Source: Flavihumibacter sp. UBA7668 | GTDB lineage: Bacteria; Bacteroidota; Bacteroidia; Chitinophagales; Chitinophagaceae | DNA: 64,000 nucleotides | Assembly (NCBI RefSeq): GCF_002483205.1 | Contig: NZ_DLHM01000001.1 | Location: 1-64,000, forward strand | Reading direction: 5' to 3' | Shown here: one piece after another, positions 23,014-32,728 of the stretch | Position numbering within the stretch: the stretch's first letter is position 1 | Layout: each line of letters opens with the position of its first letter | The notes under the pieces: model-generated | What the model was told of the DNA's origin: nothing | Databases searched by the model: none | Seen by the model: the letters and a program-made list of their open reading frames with translations, nothing else | Program-made: the position numbers and the translations under genes

Positions 23014-24621
23014 TTATGGATAATTAAACAATGATAAGGGATTGTATTTTAATCGCTGGTTTTCTTCCGGAACTTTTATATCCAGTGTGATCGTTGCATA
23101 GGCTCCGTTAACCTCGTAATTTTTCACCAATACAATACCAAAAGAGAAATTATAAATCGGATCCCATCTGCCCCATCCAATATAAAATCCCTGTCCCACA
23201 TTGAAGACATTATTGGTACGGCGATTGGTTTCATAAATATTATACTGCTCCCCACCTTCTGACCTTGGAGCAGCAACTTTATTGGCAACATGTTCCATCA
23301 GTTGGGTATCCCATTCCAGTGTATCAAATGAAACGGTATTGACACTGGCTCTATTAGCAGTTACAAGTGTATATGGTGCTTTATCCCAACCCTGCATATA
23401 AGGAGCAAGCGCATTGGCATAAGCAGCACCTGCTACAAATACAGCGGGCGGCATAATATTATTGCTGGTGGCAGTGTATTTAAAAAATCCCAGATCAATC
23501 ACTTCATCAAACGGAACAGCTTCCGATGCTTCAAACACATGTGGTTCCTGATAGGCGGAGAAGAAGTTTTTCTTACCCGGACCAATTTCTGTAGTCAGAA
23601 CAATATTTCTAAATACTTTCAACGGATTATAAATGGCACCAATCTGGTATTCCATTTCAGCCTGTTTACCACCCTCGTTGGTTCCGGAAATCCGGATGGC
23701 TTCAATTTCTTTTTCTCCCAAAAAATCCAAACTGAAAGAAAACTCATCAGCCGGTGTTCCAATTGGCAAATCAACAGAAGTTCCATATATACCATTTTTC
23801 TTTATGGCATAAGAAAACTGCGTAATAGCTGTTCCGGAAAATACCGTACCACTGATAGTGTTCTGAATCGTAGCATAAAGTTTATCAATTTTATCAGAAC
23901 CGGTTGACAAACTGATCACTACCGCATCATCCTGAACATTTCCGATTTTAAAGGTATCCCGCACTACTGCTTCATATTCATTCACTGTTGTCAGAATTAT
24001 TCCGGATAATCCTTTGACCACTTCAACGCCAATAGCAAAGGGCGCATTGTTTGGATTGGTAATCGGAACAGCCATTTCAGCAGAAACCGTGTTATCAATG
24101 ATGGTCTGGTATTGAATGGATTGAAGTTCAAATTCTGATTCAACTGTACCTTCAATCAGCAGATTCTTTCCTTCAAAAACAGATTCTCTTTCTGAAATTC
24201 CATCTTTGAACTGAATGGATTGAATGGAACGGATATTATCTGTGGCGATATGAATTTCGCTGTTGTTATGGAACCGGTCGAATACAATCACTACCAGTTC
24301 TCTGAAATTTTCCGTCACTTTAAAACGGATGGTATCAGTCAGCTCCACCGGCAGGTCTGCCGGATCATTATTAACGGTGTTTCCTGAGCTGGTTCCGTTG
24401 GAGGTATTGGTGATTAAATAATAAGCCAGCCTTTTGATACCTCCTTCAGCACGAACAGTTACAGGTATAGCGAGTTCCTCACCGGCATTCAGTCCGTCTA
24501 ATGCCGTATACTTTTCTTCAATGGTTATAACAGGTTTAGCTACCCTGTTATCGTCCTTTTTATTACAAGCTGCAACTAGTACTATAACAGCTATGCAAAT
24601 ATATCCGGTTATCTGTTTCAT
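23014..24621 (-). CDS. Large lipoprotein of the SusCD/EEP locus
   Basis: A 535-aa protein with lipobox LVAAC (C19), presumably on the cell surface. The first about 330 residues look like repeated beta-sandwich modules (KPVITIEEKYTALDGL, and similar strands in IQYQTIIDNT and FSYAIKKNG). The remainder, from about residue 340, is a separate region rich in aromatic residues (FFKYTATSNN, GFYIGWGRWDPIYNF). I do not recognise a family. By position (after SusD, between two EEP enzymes) it may be a surface ligand-binding protein analogous to SusE/SusF. That role is inferred from context alone. Confidence 0.8.
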   Translation of the reverse strand: MKQITGYICIAVIVLVAACNKKDDNRVAKPVITIEEKYTALDGLNAGEELAIPVTVRAEGGIKRLAYYLITNTSNGTSSGNTVNNDPADLPVELTDTIRFKVTENFRELVVIVFDRFHNNSEIHIATDNIRSIQSIQFKDGISERESVFEGKNLLIEGTVESEFELQSIQYQTIIDNTVSAEMAVPITNPNNAPFAIGVEVVKGLSGIILTTVNEYEAVVRDTFKIGNVQDDAVVISLSTGSDKIDKLYATIQNTISGTVFSGTAITQFSYAIKKNGIYGTSVDLPIGTPADEFSFSLDFLGEKEIEAIRISGTNEGGKQAEMEYQIGAIYNPLKVFRNIVLTTEIGPGKKNFFSAYQEPHVFEASEAVPFDEVIDLGFFKYTATSNNIMPPAVFVAGAAYANALAPYMQGWDKAPYTLVTANRASVNTVSFDTLEWDTQLMEHVANKVAAPRSEGGEQYNIYETNRRTNNVFNVGQGFYIGWGRWDPIYNFSFGIVLVKNYEVNGAYATITLDIKVPEENQRLKYNPLSLFNYP

Positions 24622-24632
24622 GAATTTGCTGT

Positions 24633-25523
24633 TTAACGGTTAATGGTTAGTTCACTTACCAACGGCAGATGATCCGATGCAAAAGTTTCCATCACAACTT
24701 TGTGCGACTGTACAGAAAATGCATTGGAAGGCCGGTAAGCCAGGTAATCAATGATGGAGTTTGCATTATTGGAAGGAAATGTGTTCGGACAATTTCCTGT
24801 GATACAGGTACGTGTAAAGCTATTGTCAAATATGGAAAAAAACGGAGCTGCAGTAGGCTGTTCATTCAGATCACCCCCCATTAGCAGAGGCAGTTTGATT
24901 GCCGATGCAATATTCACCAGCTCCTTTACCTGGAGCAGTCTGGAGTCTGCACTATTATGTTGCAAGTGTGTAACCATTGCAACCAATGAATCCCGGCCAG
25001 GCAAATCGACTTGTGCAAAACCTACCACTCTCTGCTCTTCCCCTGCGGTTCCTTTTGGCAATAATTGCTTGCGGATATTACTTAGCGGATACTTACTCAG
25101 AATTGCCACGCCATAAAATCCCTGCCCCACATTCGTGGCAGAGAAAAACGCCACATTCATCTGCGTCATAGCACCCAGTTCAGCCGACTGATCCTTGTTA
25201 TACCCATTGCGTCCGGTATTTTTATCTACTTCCTGCAGCAGCACGATATCGGGCTGTTCTGCATTGATAACAGCAGCAATGGCCTGCATGTTTACCACAC
25301 CTGGAGTAGAAGGCGGAACTGCTGCATGGATATTATAACTCATGAGTTTTATTTTACCCAATAGTGGCTGATCCTCGTTATTACCGCCATAATCATCCAC
25401 ATTATTCACCAGTTCCACATAGGTAGGTGGTTTATTGGGCAAATAGGGGTCTTTATTGCAGGCAGTGGTTCCGAGCACAAGCGCCAGCAAAAAACCATAT
25501 CCGTATATTTTAATTGATTTCAT
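24633..25523 (-). CDS. EEP-family (DNase I-like) lipoprotein hydrolase
   Basis: A 296-aa PF03372 enzyme with a lipobox (GTTAC, C22), next to SusD (11-bp gap). Catalytic positions are present: N in LMSYNIHAA, E in LLQEVDKN, H in MVTHLQHN, D/N in GGDLNEQPT, D in IIDYLAY and H in ASDHLPLV. A pair of Cys residues (CITGNC) could form a disulfide. It resembles the EEP gene at 22202, suggesting duplication or two steps of one process. Substrate unknown: DNA, phospholipid head groups and inositol phosphates are all possible for the superfamily. Confidence 0.92.
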   Translation of the reverse strand: MKSIKIYGYGFLLALVLGTTACNKDPYLPNKPPTYVELVNNVDDYGGNNEDQPLLGKIKLMSYNIHAAVPPSTPGVVNMQAIAAVINAEQPDIVLLQEVDKNTGRNGYNKDQSAELGAMTQMNVAFFSATNVGQGFYGVAILSKYPLSNIRKQLLPKGTAGEEQRVVGFAQVDLPGRDSLVAMVTHLQHNSADSRLLQVKELVNIASAIKLPLLMGGDLNEQPTAAPFFSIFDNSFTRTCITGNCPNTFPSNNANSIIDYLAYRPSNAFSVQSHKVVMETFASDHLPLVSELTINR

Positions 25524-25534
25524 ATCAAATAAGA

Positions 25535-27286
25535 TTACCAGTTAGGATTTTGTTCAAGATTTTCGTTCAGTTCCAGATCTTCAATTGGGAGCGGCCAGAG
25601 ATAATCGCGATCCTCCCGGAAGGTTTTAATAATATTCCGGTTGGTATAAATGTTCCCGCCTGCAGAATTGGTAAGCTCACTGCTGGCAATCTGATAAGGG
25701 CCGGTTGCCGGTGGTCTAGCTCCATCATAAATCTCCACATCATTTCTGCCATCTCTGTTCAGATCATATAAACCCGGACCGGGAAAATACATGCCAAGGA
25801 AAGGACGCATAAGCAGATGACCTTCTTTCCATCTCAGCAAATCTTCCCAGCGCTGGTTGTTTTCCATTACGAGTTCAATTCTTCTTTCTCTTCTGATTTC
25901 AAGTACTACGCCTTTATTTGGTCCGCTTACATTACGATAGGCATCAGCGAGATAAGGGTCCGGGTTGGCATTGGCGACCGTCATGTTCAGATTGGGCATG
26001 CCCACTCTGTCGCGAAGTAATTTTATGGAGCGATCCAGATCCTCCTGTGTTAGTGTTCCCAACTCTGCTTTTGCCTCTGCATAATTCAACAAAACTTCGC
26101 CTGCACGAAAAAGCACCATATCGTGATAGGATTGACTATTCCCATCCATGGCAACTATGTTCATCCATTTGATAGGCTGGTAACCGGTCATGGTTGCTTC
26201 AAAATCCGGTGGCAACGAAGTGGTTTGTCCAATTCGGGTGTATCCCGGTGTACGAATGGTTTGTGCCAGACGGGGATCCCTGTTTTGCACTTCTTCATAA
26301 AACTCCATGGTTTCATAGCCCTGAATATCCGTAAAGCGGCTTCCGTTGGCCATCAGGTAACTATTCACGAGGCTTTTTTCCAATCCGGGTTTGCCCTGGG
26401 TACGTGCCGTGATATAAAACTGCAGATTGTGGCGCATGGCAAGTTCATTGGAATACCGTCTTGCCAGTATCACTTCTTCCATCACATCATCTGCATTCAG
26501 TGATGCAAATAAATCCTGGTAGGGCTTACCGGATGGACCGGAGGTTTTATTGTAAATCGTATAACCGCTTTCATTCATGAATTCGAGGGAAGCCTCGGCG
26601 CAGAGTTCTAAAAATCTGTCAGCTCCGGGAAGATTGCTTTCTGTATGATACTTTCTCCAGGTTCCTTCATACAATGCGATCCGTGACTTCAATGCAAGCG
26701 CAGTCCATTTTGTAACACGCTCCACATTTCGGGCGGTTGGTAAATGCTGGATGGCGAAATCCAGATCAGCCATAATCGAGTCCATGATCAATGTTCTTGG
26801 ATCCCGGGCTTTCATCAGGTTTTCGAGATCTGTGTTTTCAATAACCTGACCATACCAGGGAACATCACCATACCAGCGAACTTTTTCAAAATAGAATACA
26901 GCGCGGAAAAATTTGGCAAGGCCGAAATAACGATCACGTACAGCCGGGTCTTTATAATTCAATGCACTGGGGTTGTTCAAAAGAAAATTGATATTTCTGA
27001 GTTCAGCCCAGGACCATCTTCCATCTGTAGTAGGTACGATACGGGTTCCACTTATTTCTGCAGGAACGGAGGATTTTATTATGTTATCGGCAGCTTCTCC
27101 ATATACATCACCGGCAGCAGGCAATGCAGTATAAAATCCATTTGTATAGGAAATAAATTCATTTTCCGATCTGAAAAAATTTTGCGGTGCTACCTGATCG
27201 GTTGGATAACGTTCCAGAAATTCTTTGGTACAACCGGATATAGCCATTAACCCGGCAAATAATGATATATAAATACAATTCTTCAT
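25535..27286 (-). CDS. SusD/RagB-family outer-membrane lipoprotein
   Basis: Surface lipoprotein that forms the lid of the SusC channel and binds the ligand. It has 583 aa with lipobox AISGC. Family features are the N-terminal FLERYPTDQVAPQNFFRSENEF, TPR-like helices and the C-terminal RRERRIELVMENNQRWEDLLRWK followed by an ending NENLEQNPNW. It lies 28 bp after SusC, and is followed by an EEP lipoprotein rather than a glycosidase, which hints at a non-glycan ligand. Confidence 0.96.
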   Translation of the reverse strand: MKNCIYISLFAGLMAISGCTKEFLERYPTDQVAPQNFFRSENEFISYTNGFYTALPAAGDVYGEAADNIIKSSVPAEISGTRIVPTTDGRWSWAELRNINFLLNNPSALNYKDPAVRDRYFGLAKFFRAVFYFEKVRWYGDVPWYGQVIENTDLENLMKARDPRTLIMDSIMADLDFAIQHLPTARNVERVTKWTALALKSRIALYEGTWRKYHTESNLPGADRFLELCAEASLEFMNESGYTIYNKTSGPSGKPYQDLFASLNADDVMEEVILARRYSNELAMRHNLQFYITARTQGKPGLEKSLVNSYLMANGSRFTDIQGYETMEFYEEVQNRDPRLAQTIRTPGYTRIGQTTSLPPDFEATMTGYQPIKWMNIVAMDGNSQSYHDMVLFRAGEVLLNYAEAKAELGTLTQEDLDRSIKLLRDRVGMPNLNMTVANANPDPYLADAYRNVSGPNKGVVLEIRRERRIELVMENNQRWEDLLRWKEGHLLMRPFLGMYFPGPGLYDLNRDGRNDVEIYDGARPPATGPYQIASSELTNSAGGNIYTNRNIIKTFREDRDYLWPLPIEDLELNENLEQNPNW

Positions 27287-27314
27287 AATGCTATTTTTTT
27301 CATTCAGAGAACGG

Positions 27315-30300
27315 TCAAAGAGTTATATCAATTCCGAAAGAGAGGGTTTTGCTGAACGGATAAACACGTCCGTCAATCTGGGCCATCGCCTGTTCAGGAT
27401 CGATGTACTTTGATCTAAGCTTGGTAAATGTTACCAGGTTTTCACCACTTACAAATACACGCAACCCTTTGATTGAAGCTCTACGGGTAAGTGTAGCCGG
27501 CAGGGTATAACCCACGATTACATTTTTCAATCTCAGATATGCAAGATCCTGCAGATAACGATTGTTGGTTGCTCTCAATTCATTGTTCGCGTTTAATGCT
27601 ACATAAGCAAGCAGATTGGGGAAATAGGCATTGGTATTATCCGCACTGTATATATCTTTCTCAAAATCAGCAGGGATAAAGGAAAAATACGGACGGGAAT
27701 AAGGTCCCCAGAAACGATCTGCATTATTACCTGGATACCAGTTCATTTTTCCAAGTCCCTGGAATAGGAAACTAACATCAATATTATTCCAGCTTGCATT
27801 ACCACCCAAGGCATAGGTATAACGCGGGGTGCTGTTCCCAATAACACGCTGATCGCCCGGATCATAAATGGTATTGGCTCCGGCACTGATTACATTGTTG
27901 CCATCCAGATCAACCCAGCGAAGATCACCTGCGCGAATCGGAATATTATTATCCAGCCGCACGCGGTTCAGGAAGCGTTGATCAACCGGGTAGGCTTTTG
28001 CTTCCGCATCTGTCTGGAAAAATCCGTCTGTAATGTATCCCCAGATTTCACCGAGCTCTTTTCCTTCATATAAACTGTAGGTCAGCGCTGTGGGATTGTT
28101 GATTCTTTTCACAAAGGATTTATTATCGCCTAATGCAACATTGAAACTATAGGATAAAGGTTTTGAGCCAAGCATTAGCTTATTTCGATAATTAATGGCA
28201 AGTTCAAATCCACGTGTTTCAAGTGTAGCCACATTTTCAAGTGGCTGTGTTGCACCGTATACGTTTGGAATTTTTACGCCAGCTGCCAGAATATTGTCGG
28301 TAATCCGTACATATTTATCGAAACTGATACTAAGTCTGTTTTTGAATAAGGAGAGATCGATACCACCGTTGTAAGTAGTAGCAGTTTCCCAGGTAAGGGA
28401 AGCTGAAACGGGGTTAGCCGGACTGTAATAATTTGCTCTTTGTCCGTCAAAAATATAATTGGCCAAACCGGGGTTCATAGAAGATATGTAAGGGTATCTG
28501 CTGCTTATTTGCTGGTTGCCCAGTGAACCGATGGATCCACGCAGTTTGAAATCACTTACGATATCACGAAGCGGTTCAAAGAAATTCTCCTCACTTACGC
28601 GCCATGCAACAGACATGGAGGGGAAAAAGCCCCATCGATCGTTTTTAGGAAAGCGGGATGATCCATCATAGCGACCATTTGTTTCAAAAAAATACTTGCT
28701 TTTATAGTCGTAGTTTACCCGATAAAAAATTCCGACAAGTGCCATTTCGGAAGAACCACCAAATACCCGTTGATCGCCGGTACCCAGGTTAAGGTCGTTC
28801 AGTTCATCCGAGCTCAGGTTATTTCTTTCTCCGCGGATCCGTTTATCGATATGTAATTCCTGATTGTATCCGGCAAGTAGTTTCAGGTGATGTATTCGAT
28901 TAAATGTTTTGGTGTAATCGGAATAAATATTAACGACATGCCGATGATTCATCTGCTGCATTTCTTTCAACATATCAACGCTGTATTTTGGAGCAACTTC
29001 TTCTACACCGGGATACAGAGAGTAGGTGGCAGCTGTCTGGCGATAAAAACTGGGGTCCGTATATAGGTTATAACTATAATTACCTGTAATATTCCATCCT
29101 TTCAATGGTTGAATGGCCACTTCGTTGATGGTGGTAATTTCATATTTTCTGTCTTCACCACGTGTATTTCCATTGATCAGCATCGCAAAAATTCCGTCAC
29201 CGATATCGTAGTTGTTTAAGCCAGTTCTATAGGAAGCCGTTCCATCAGGATTATAAGGGGCATACGCGGGTGAAGCATGTACGTTTACATGGGTGAAATT
29301 GGCAGAACCACCTCCTTCCCTTCCCTGATAATCGTATCGGTTGGTATAGAAATTGGTATTGTTTGAGATACGTAACCATGGATTGATTTTTGCACTGATT
29401 TTCGTACGCAATGTTTTGGAATTGTATTTATCCGTATTCATGCGCATGATACCGTCTTTAGTTTTCAGGTTTCCATTGATCATGTAGGAAATAGTTTCGC
29501 TTCCTCCACTGAGTGAAAGGTTATGATTTTGTCCTGCCTGCCATTTGGTGAACATGATATCCCACCAGTCGTAGTTTCCGTAATACACATACTGATCCTT
29601 GCCATTCCTGTTCTGGATAGTAACCCAGGGGCGGGAGGGATCTTCTGTGCGATCGTTCCGACGTGCATAGAGTTCCTGATAATCGCGCTCTGTATAACCG
29701 GAGTAACCGCCCACATGTGCGAGAGCCGCATCGTTAATTCGCATCCAGTCGTAACCATTGGTAAGAAAATCGGTACTGACGGTAGGTGTGGAGGTATTAA
29801 AGTTATTGTTGTATCGAAGCTGTGTTTTGCCAGCCTTTCCGGTTTTGGTGGTTACCAGGATTACACCAAAAGCGCCACGTGCACCATAGATGGCTGCAAC
29901 GGATGCATCTTTCAATACACTGATACTTTCCACTTCTTCCGGATTCAACCGATCCAATGTACCGGGCACTCCGTCAATGATCACAAGTGGCTCCTGAGCA
30001 ACGGGATTGCTTCCACTGATAGAGGAGGCACCCCGAATATTGATTGTACCCATCTGACCCGGAGTACCGCTTCCTACCCGGATGTTCAGGTTTGGAACAA
30101 CACCCTGCAGCATGGAGGTCATATTGGTAACTGGCCGGTCGCGCAGGTCATCGCCTGCCACCTGTTGTACCGCACCACTCAGATTGATTTTCTTTTGTGT
30201 TCCGTATCCCACCAGCACTACTTCATCCAGCCCTTTTGGTACGGGCTGGAGTCGAACCATTATGGAATTATTTTCACCTTCCTTAATCAGAAAATTGTTC

Positions 30301-30587
30301 ACATTATACTGTGTGAACCCAACATAACTGAAACGGAAATGATAAGATGCGCCTGCCTTGAGTTGTGGCAGTGAAAAGATGCCATTTGCATCGGTAACTG
30401 TTGAGTACTGGAGGGCGGTATCTGCCGTATTGATAGCAGTTACAGTTACATTGGAAAGAACGGCTCCATTATCATCCAGCACTGTTCCGGTAAGTATCCT
30501 GCTTTGTGCATAAATCGGTTGCTGATAAAACAGGAAGAGCAAAAAGAGCATCCCCAACACCCGGAGACGAGGTAGTTCTACGTTCAT
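27315..30587 (-). CDS. SusC/RagA-family TonB-dependent transporter
   Basis: Outer-membrane channel, 1090 aa, that imports the ligand using TonB. A signal peptide (to about residue 28) is followed by a carboxypeptidase-D-like domain (about 30-115), a plug with LDEVVLVGYGTQ, VIIDGVPG and VLKDASVAAIYGARGAFGVILVTTK, and a long beta-barrel. No N-terminal STN signalling domain is present although the gene lies just downstream of an ECF sigma/FecR pair. It is the first gene of the SusC-SusD-EEP-lipoprotein-EEP unit. Confidence 0.96.
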   Translation of the reverse strand: MNVELPRLRVLGMLFLLFLFYQQPIYAQSRILTGTVLDDNGAVLSNVTVTAINTADTALQYSTVTDANGIFSLPQLKAGASYHFRFSYVGFTQYNVNNFLIKEGENNSIMVRLQPVPKGLDEVVLVGYGTQKKINLSGAVQQVAGDDLRDRPVTNMTSMLQGVVPNLNIRVGSGTPGQMGTINIRGASSISGSNPVAQEPLVIIDGVPGTLDRLNPEEVESISVLKDASVAAIYGARGAFGVILVTTKTGKAGKTQLRYNNNFNTSTPTVSTDFLTNGYDWMRINDAALAHVGGYSGYTERDYQELYARRNDRTEDPSRPWVTIQNRNGKDQYVYYGNYDWWDIMFTKWQAGQNHNLSLSGGSETISYMINGNLKTKDGIMRMNTDKYNSKTLRTKISAKINPWLRISNNTNFYTNRYDYQGREGGGSANFTHVNVHASPAYAPYNPDGTASYRTGLNNYDIGDGIFAMLINGNTRGEDRKYEITTINEVAIQPLKGWNITGNYSYNLYTDPSFYRQTAATYSLYPGVEEVAPKYSVDMLKEMQQMNHRHVVNIYSDYTKTFNRIHHLKLLAGYNQELHIDKRIRGERNNLSSDELNDLNLGTGDQRVFGGSSEMALVGIFYRVNYDYKSKYFFETNGRYDGSSRFPKNDRWGFFPSMSVAWRVSEENFFEPLRDIVSDFKLRGSIGSLGNQQISSRYPYISSMNPGLANYIFDGQRANYYSPANPVSASLTWETATTYNGGIDLSLFKNRLSISFDKYVRITDNILAAGVKIPNVYGATQPLENVATLETRGFELAINYRNKLMLGSKPLSYSFNVALGDNKSFVKRINNPTALTYSLYEGKELGEIWGYITDGFFQTDAEAKAYPVDQRFLNRVRLDNNIPIRAGDLRWVDLDGNNVISAGANTIYDPGDQRVIGNSTPRYTYALGGNASWNNIDVSFLFQGLGKMNWYPGNNADRFWGPYSRPYFSFIPADFEKDIYSADNTNAYFPNLLAYVALNANNELRATNNRYLQDLAYLRLKNVIVGYTLPATLTRRASIKGLRVFVSGENLVTFTKLRSKYIDPEQAMAQIDGRVYPFSKTLSFGIDITL

Positions 30588-30630
30588 AGTCGTATGCTTT
30601 GGTATATATGTTTTTTCTTTTTCTGAGCCT

Positions 30631-32040
30631 TTATTGTTGTGGCTCTACTGAATAATTTCCACGTTTCAGTTTATGCAGCTTCAGGTTATTCATCCGGCAG
30701 ATAACCTGGAGCATGTTGATATAGGAATTATCATCAGGGATCACACCGGTGAATATGATGTCGGCTACTTGTTCCCTGTTGTATAGAATTCGGATATTAT
30801 GTTTGTTCTGAAGATGATCGAATAAGCTGGGCAGTTCCATTTTTTGGTACAAATCGCCTCCTGTTGTTTTTTCAATTGTTCCTGCAGACTTTTTTACTGA
30901 TTCACTAAACGGAAGTGTTGGCGCAAGATTCATGGATCTTTCATCCATGCTGACCAATCCGGCTATTAAGTCGAATGATTCCTCTGTATGAAAAAGCTTG
31001 GGTTCATTTCCAATAAAATAGGAACCGTCTTTTTTTACCATCGCCAGTTTATTCATGGTTCCAATAATATGCAGGATCAGTTCCAGAGAATCAGTTTCTT
31101 CGAAACTCCCTGTAAACAGTTTTGAATCGATCAGTGAACTGTCTACCTGTATACTGGTGGAAAACCGTTTTTCAAGGCGATCAAAAACAATGGCAAGCGG
31201 CACTTTCACAAACGAAAGAGATTGTTCGTTGGATAGTGCGTCAGCAATTGGAAGAACCGATTGCGGTTTTATTATTTGAGTAAGTTTCGGAATGGCCGAA
31301 ACCGCTACCATCTCTGTAAGAATATCGATATCACATTGTTGTCCGGGTGACAAATAAGTATCCTCAATTGAGAGTGCCGGATCAAGTGCTTTCACCACCA
31401 CTTTCCCTTCGTAAAGTGCAATATGAATGGCAGATTCTTTTTTCGTTGCATCCACCATAAACACGGTACCAAGAGCCGTAGTACTAACTGCTCCTGATTT
31501 CACCACAAAAGGCAGCTCCGGATTTTTTGCCACTTCAAATTGTGCTTTACCGAATAATTGTAATTCCCTGCTTTTTTTCATTGAAGATGGAACGATCAGA
31601 CCAGCGTTCCCATAGAGTTTGACTGTTGAACCATCATCCAGCGTTATGAAAAGTTGTTTCTGGCCAGTGTTTAGAATGGTATCGTACAGTTTAACCGGAA
31701 CAACAGCAGGTTTTATTTCTGCAACCAGTTGCTGCGGCGCGGGCGGTTTGGAATTCCAAAAAAACAGTGTTGTGATTAGGGCCAAAATAGATGCGGCAAT
31801 GGAAATTGGTCGAATGAAAGCCGGTAAACGGAAGGGTGTTGTTGCCCGATGAACCTTGCTGTCCATCTCCTCTTCCAATCTGAAGGGAATAGCTTCATCA
31901 TCTGTTGCGTTCCATTCTTCCTCAGGAAGCAATTCTTCCAGCAATTCCGGATTTTCCTTTAATAAAGCAGTTACCAATACAGCTTCATCAGGAGTTGACT
32001 GGTTGTTCAGAAATTTTCTTATGAGTGCTTTTTTATCCAA
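30631..32040 (-). CDS. FecR-family anti-sigma factor with two DUF4974 domains
   Basis: Membrane anti-sigma factor that holds the neighbouring ECF sigma factor until the transporter signals. 469 aa, longer than usual. Order: cytoplasmic N-terminus, one transmembrane helix (about 79-96), a FecR domain (about 120-215, TLDDGSTVKLYGNAGL) and then two similar C-terminal STN-like DUF4974 copies, about 277-343 (VPLAIVFDRLEKRFSTSIQV) and about 400-465 (LPSLFDHLQNKHNIRILYN). The duplicated C-terminal domain is unusual. It starts 47 bp after the sigma gene and precedes SusC by 43 bp. Confidence 0.93.
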   Translation of the reverse strand: MDKKALIRKFLNNQSTPDEAVLVTALLKENPELLEELLPEEEWNATDDEAIPFRLEEEMDSKVHRATTPFRLPAFIRPISIAASILALITTLFFWNSKPPAPQQLVAEIKPAVVPVKLYDTILNTGQKQLFITLDDGSTVKLYGNAGLIVPSSMKKSRELQLFGKAQFEVAKNPELPFVVKSGAVSTTALGTVFMVDATKKESAIHIALYEGKVVVKALDPALSIEDTYLSPGQQCDIDILTEMVAVSAIPKLTQIIKPQSVLPIADALSNEQSLSFVKVPLAIVFDRLEKRFSTSIQVDSSLIDSKLFTGSFEETDSLELILHIIGTMNKLAMVKKDGSYFIGNEPKLFHTEESFDLIAGLVSMDERSMNLAPTLPFSESVKKSAGTIEKTTGGDLYQKMELPSLFDHLQNKHNIRILYNREQVADIIFTGVIPDDNSYINMLQVICRMNNLKLHKLKRGNYSVEPQQ

Positions 32041-32087
32041 TGCTATCTAATCAGTACAAGTATGTACGCAGCTGGAGGACAAACTCC

Positions 32088-32630
32088 CTATTCGAAAAAA
32101 AATAAAATATAAATAAGTACAAATTGGGAGCTGCTGAGTGATTTTCTTAATTCATGGATGGCTTTGAGTAACTGATTATCCACCGTTTTAACAGAGATGC
32201 CTAGTGCCTGCGCAATTTCTTTATAGGAGTATCCATGTATGTGTTTTAGCTCGAAAATTTTTTTTCTTTTTTCCGGCAATTGATTGAGAGCAGCTGATAG
32301 CGTGGATTTTAATTCGGGATTCATCTGGTATACCGATACATTTTCTTTGGTATCCGGGGAATCGGCAAAATGTTTTCGGTGTTGCGCTTCTTTTTTTAAC
32401 CAGTCGAGGTATACCTGACGTACTTTTTGGAAAAGTTGTCTTTCCAGGCTGATGGATTCGTCCAATTGACGGCGATACTTCCAGAGTTTTATGAAACTCT
32501 GTTGAGTAAGATCTTTGGCGGCTTCCGTATCCTGCGTGCGTTTCAGGCAATAGTGGTATACTTTCCGCTTCCATTTATCATAGACATCCGTAAATGCCTG
32601 ATGATCCCCCTCTTTTATACAAGTCAGCAT
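32088..32630 (-). CDS. ECF (extracytoplasmic function) RNA polymerase sigma factor
   Basis: A 180-aa sigma-70 of the Bacteroidota ECF type associated with FecR. Region 2 contains AFTDVYDKWKRKVYHYCLKRTQDTEAAKDLTQQSFIKLWKYR, and region 4 has the helix-turn-helix IHGYSYKEIAQALGISVKTVDNQL. The last about 13 residues (SSQFVLIYILFFFE) are hydrophobic. It probably activates the SusC operon and itself. A TAnnTTTG element lies 23 bp upstream of its ATG. Confidence 0.95.
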   Translation of the reverse strand: MLTCIKEGDHQAFTDVYDKWKRKVYHYCLKRTQDTEAAKDLTQQSFIKLWKYRRQLDESISLERQLFQKVRQVYLDWLKKEAQHRKHFADSPDTKENVSVYQMNPELKSTLSAALNQLPEKRKKIFELKHIHGYSYKEIAQALGISVKTVDNQLLKAIHELRKSLSSSQFVLIYILFFFE

Positions 32631-32653
32631 TGCAATGGCATCTTAATATGGTA

Positions 32654-32661
32654 CAAACCTA
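32654..32661 (-). promoter_or_regulatory. Putative -7 promoter element of the ECF sigma gene
   Basis: On the minus strand TAGGTTTG matches TAnnTTTG, 23 bp from the ATG. It lies in the 98-bp gap shared with the divergent Crp-type gene. Confidence 0.5.
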
Positions 32662-32728
32662 GACCGATACGCGTTCTAATTTATTGATTTAATTTTAAGA
32701 AATTATAAATATTCGCGTAACAGTTATA

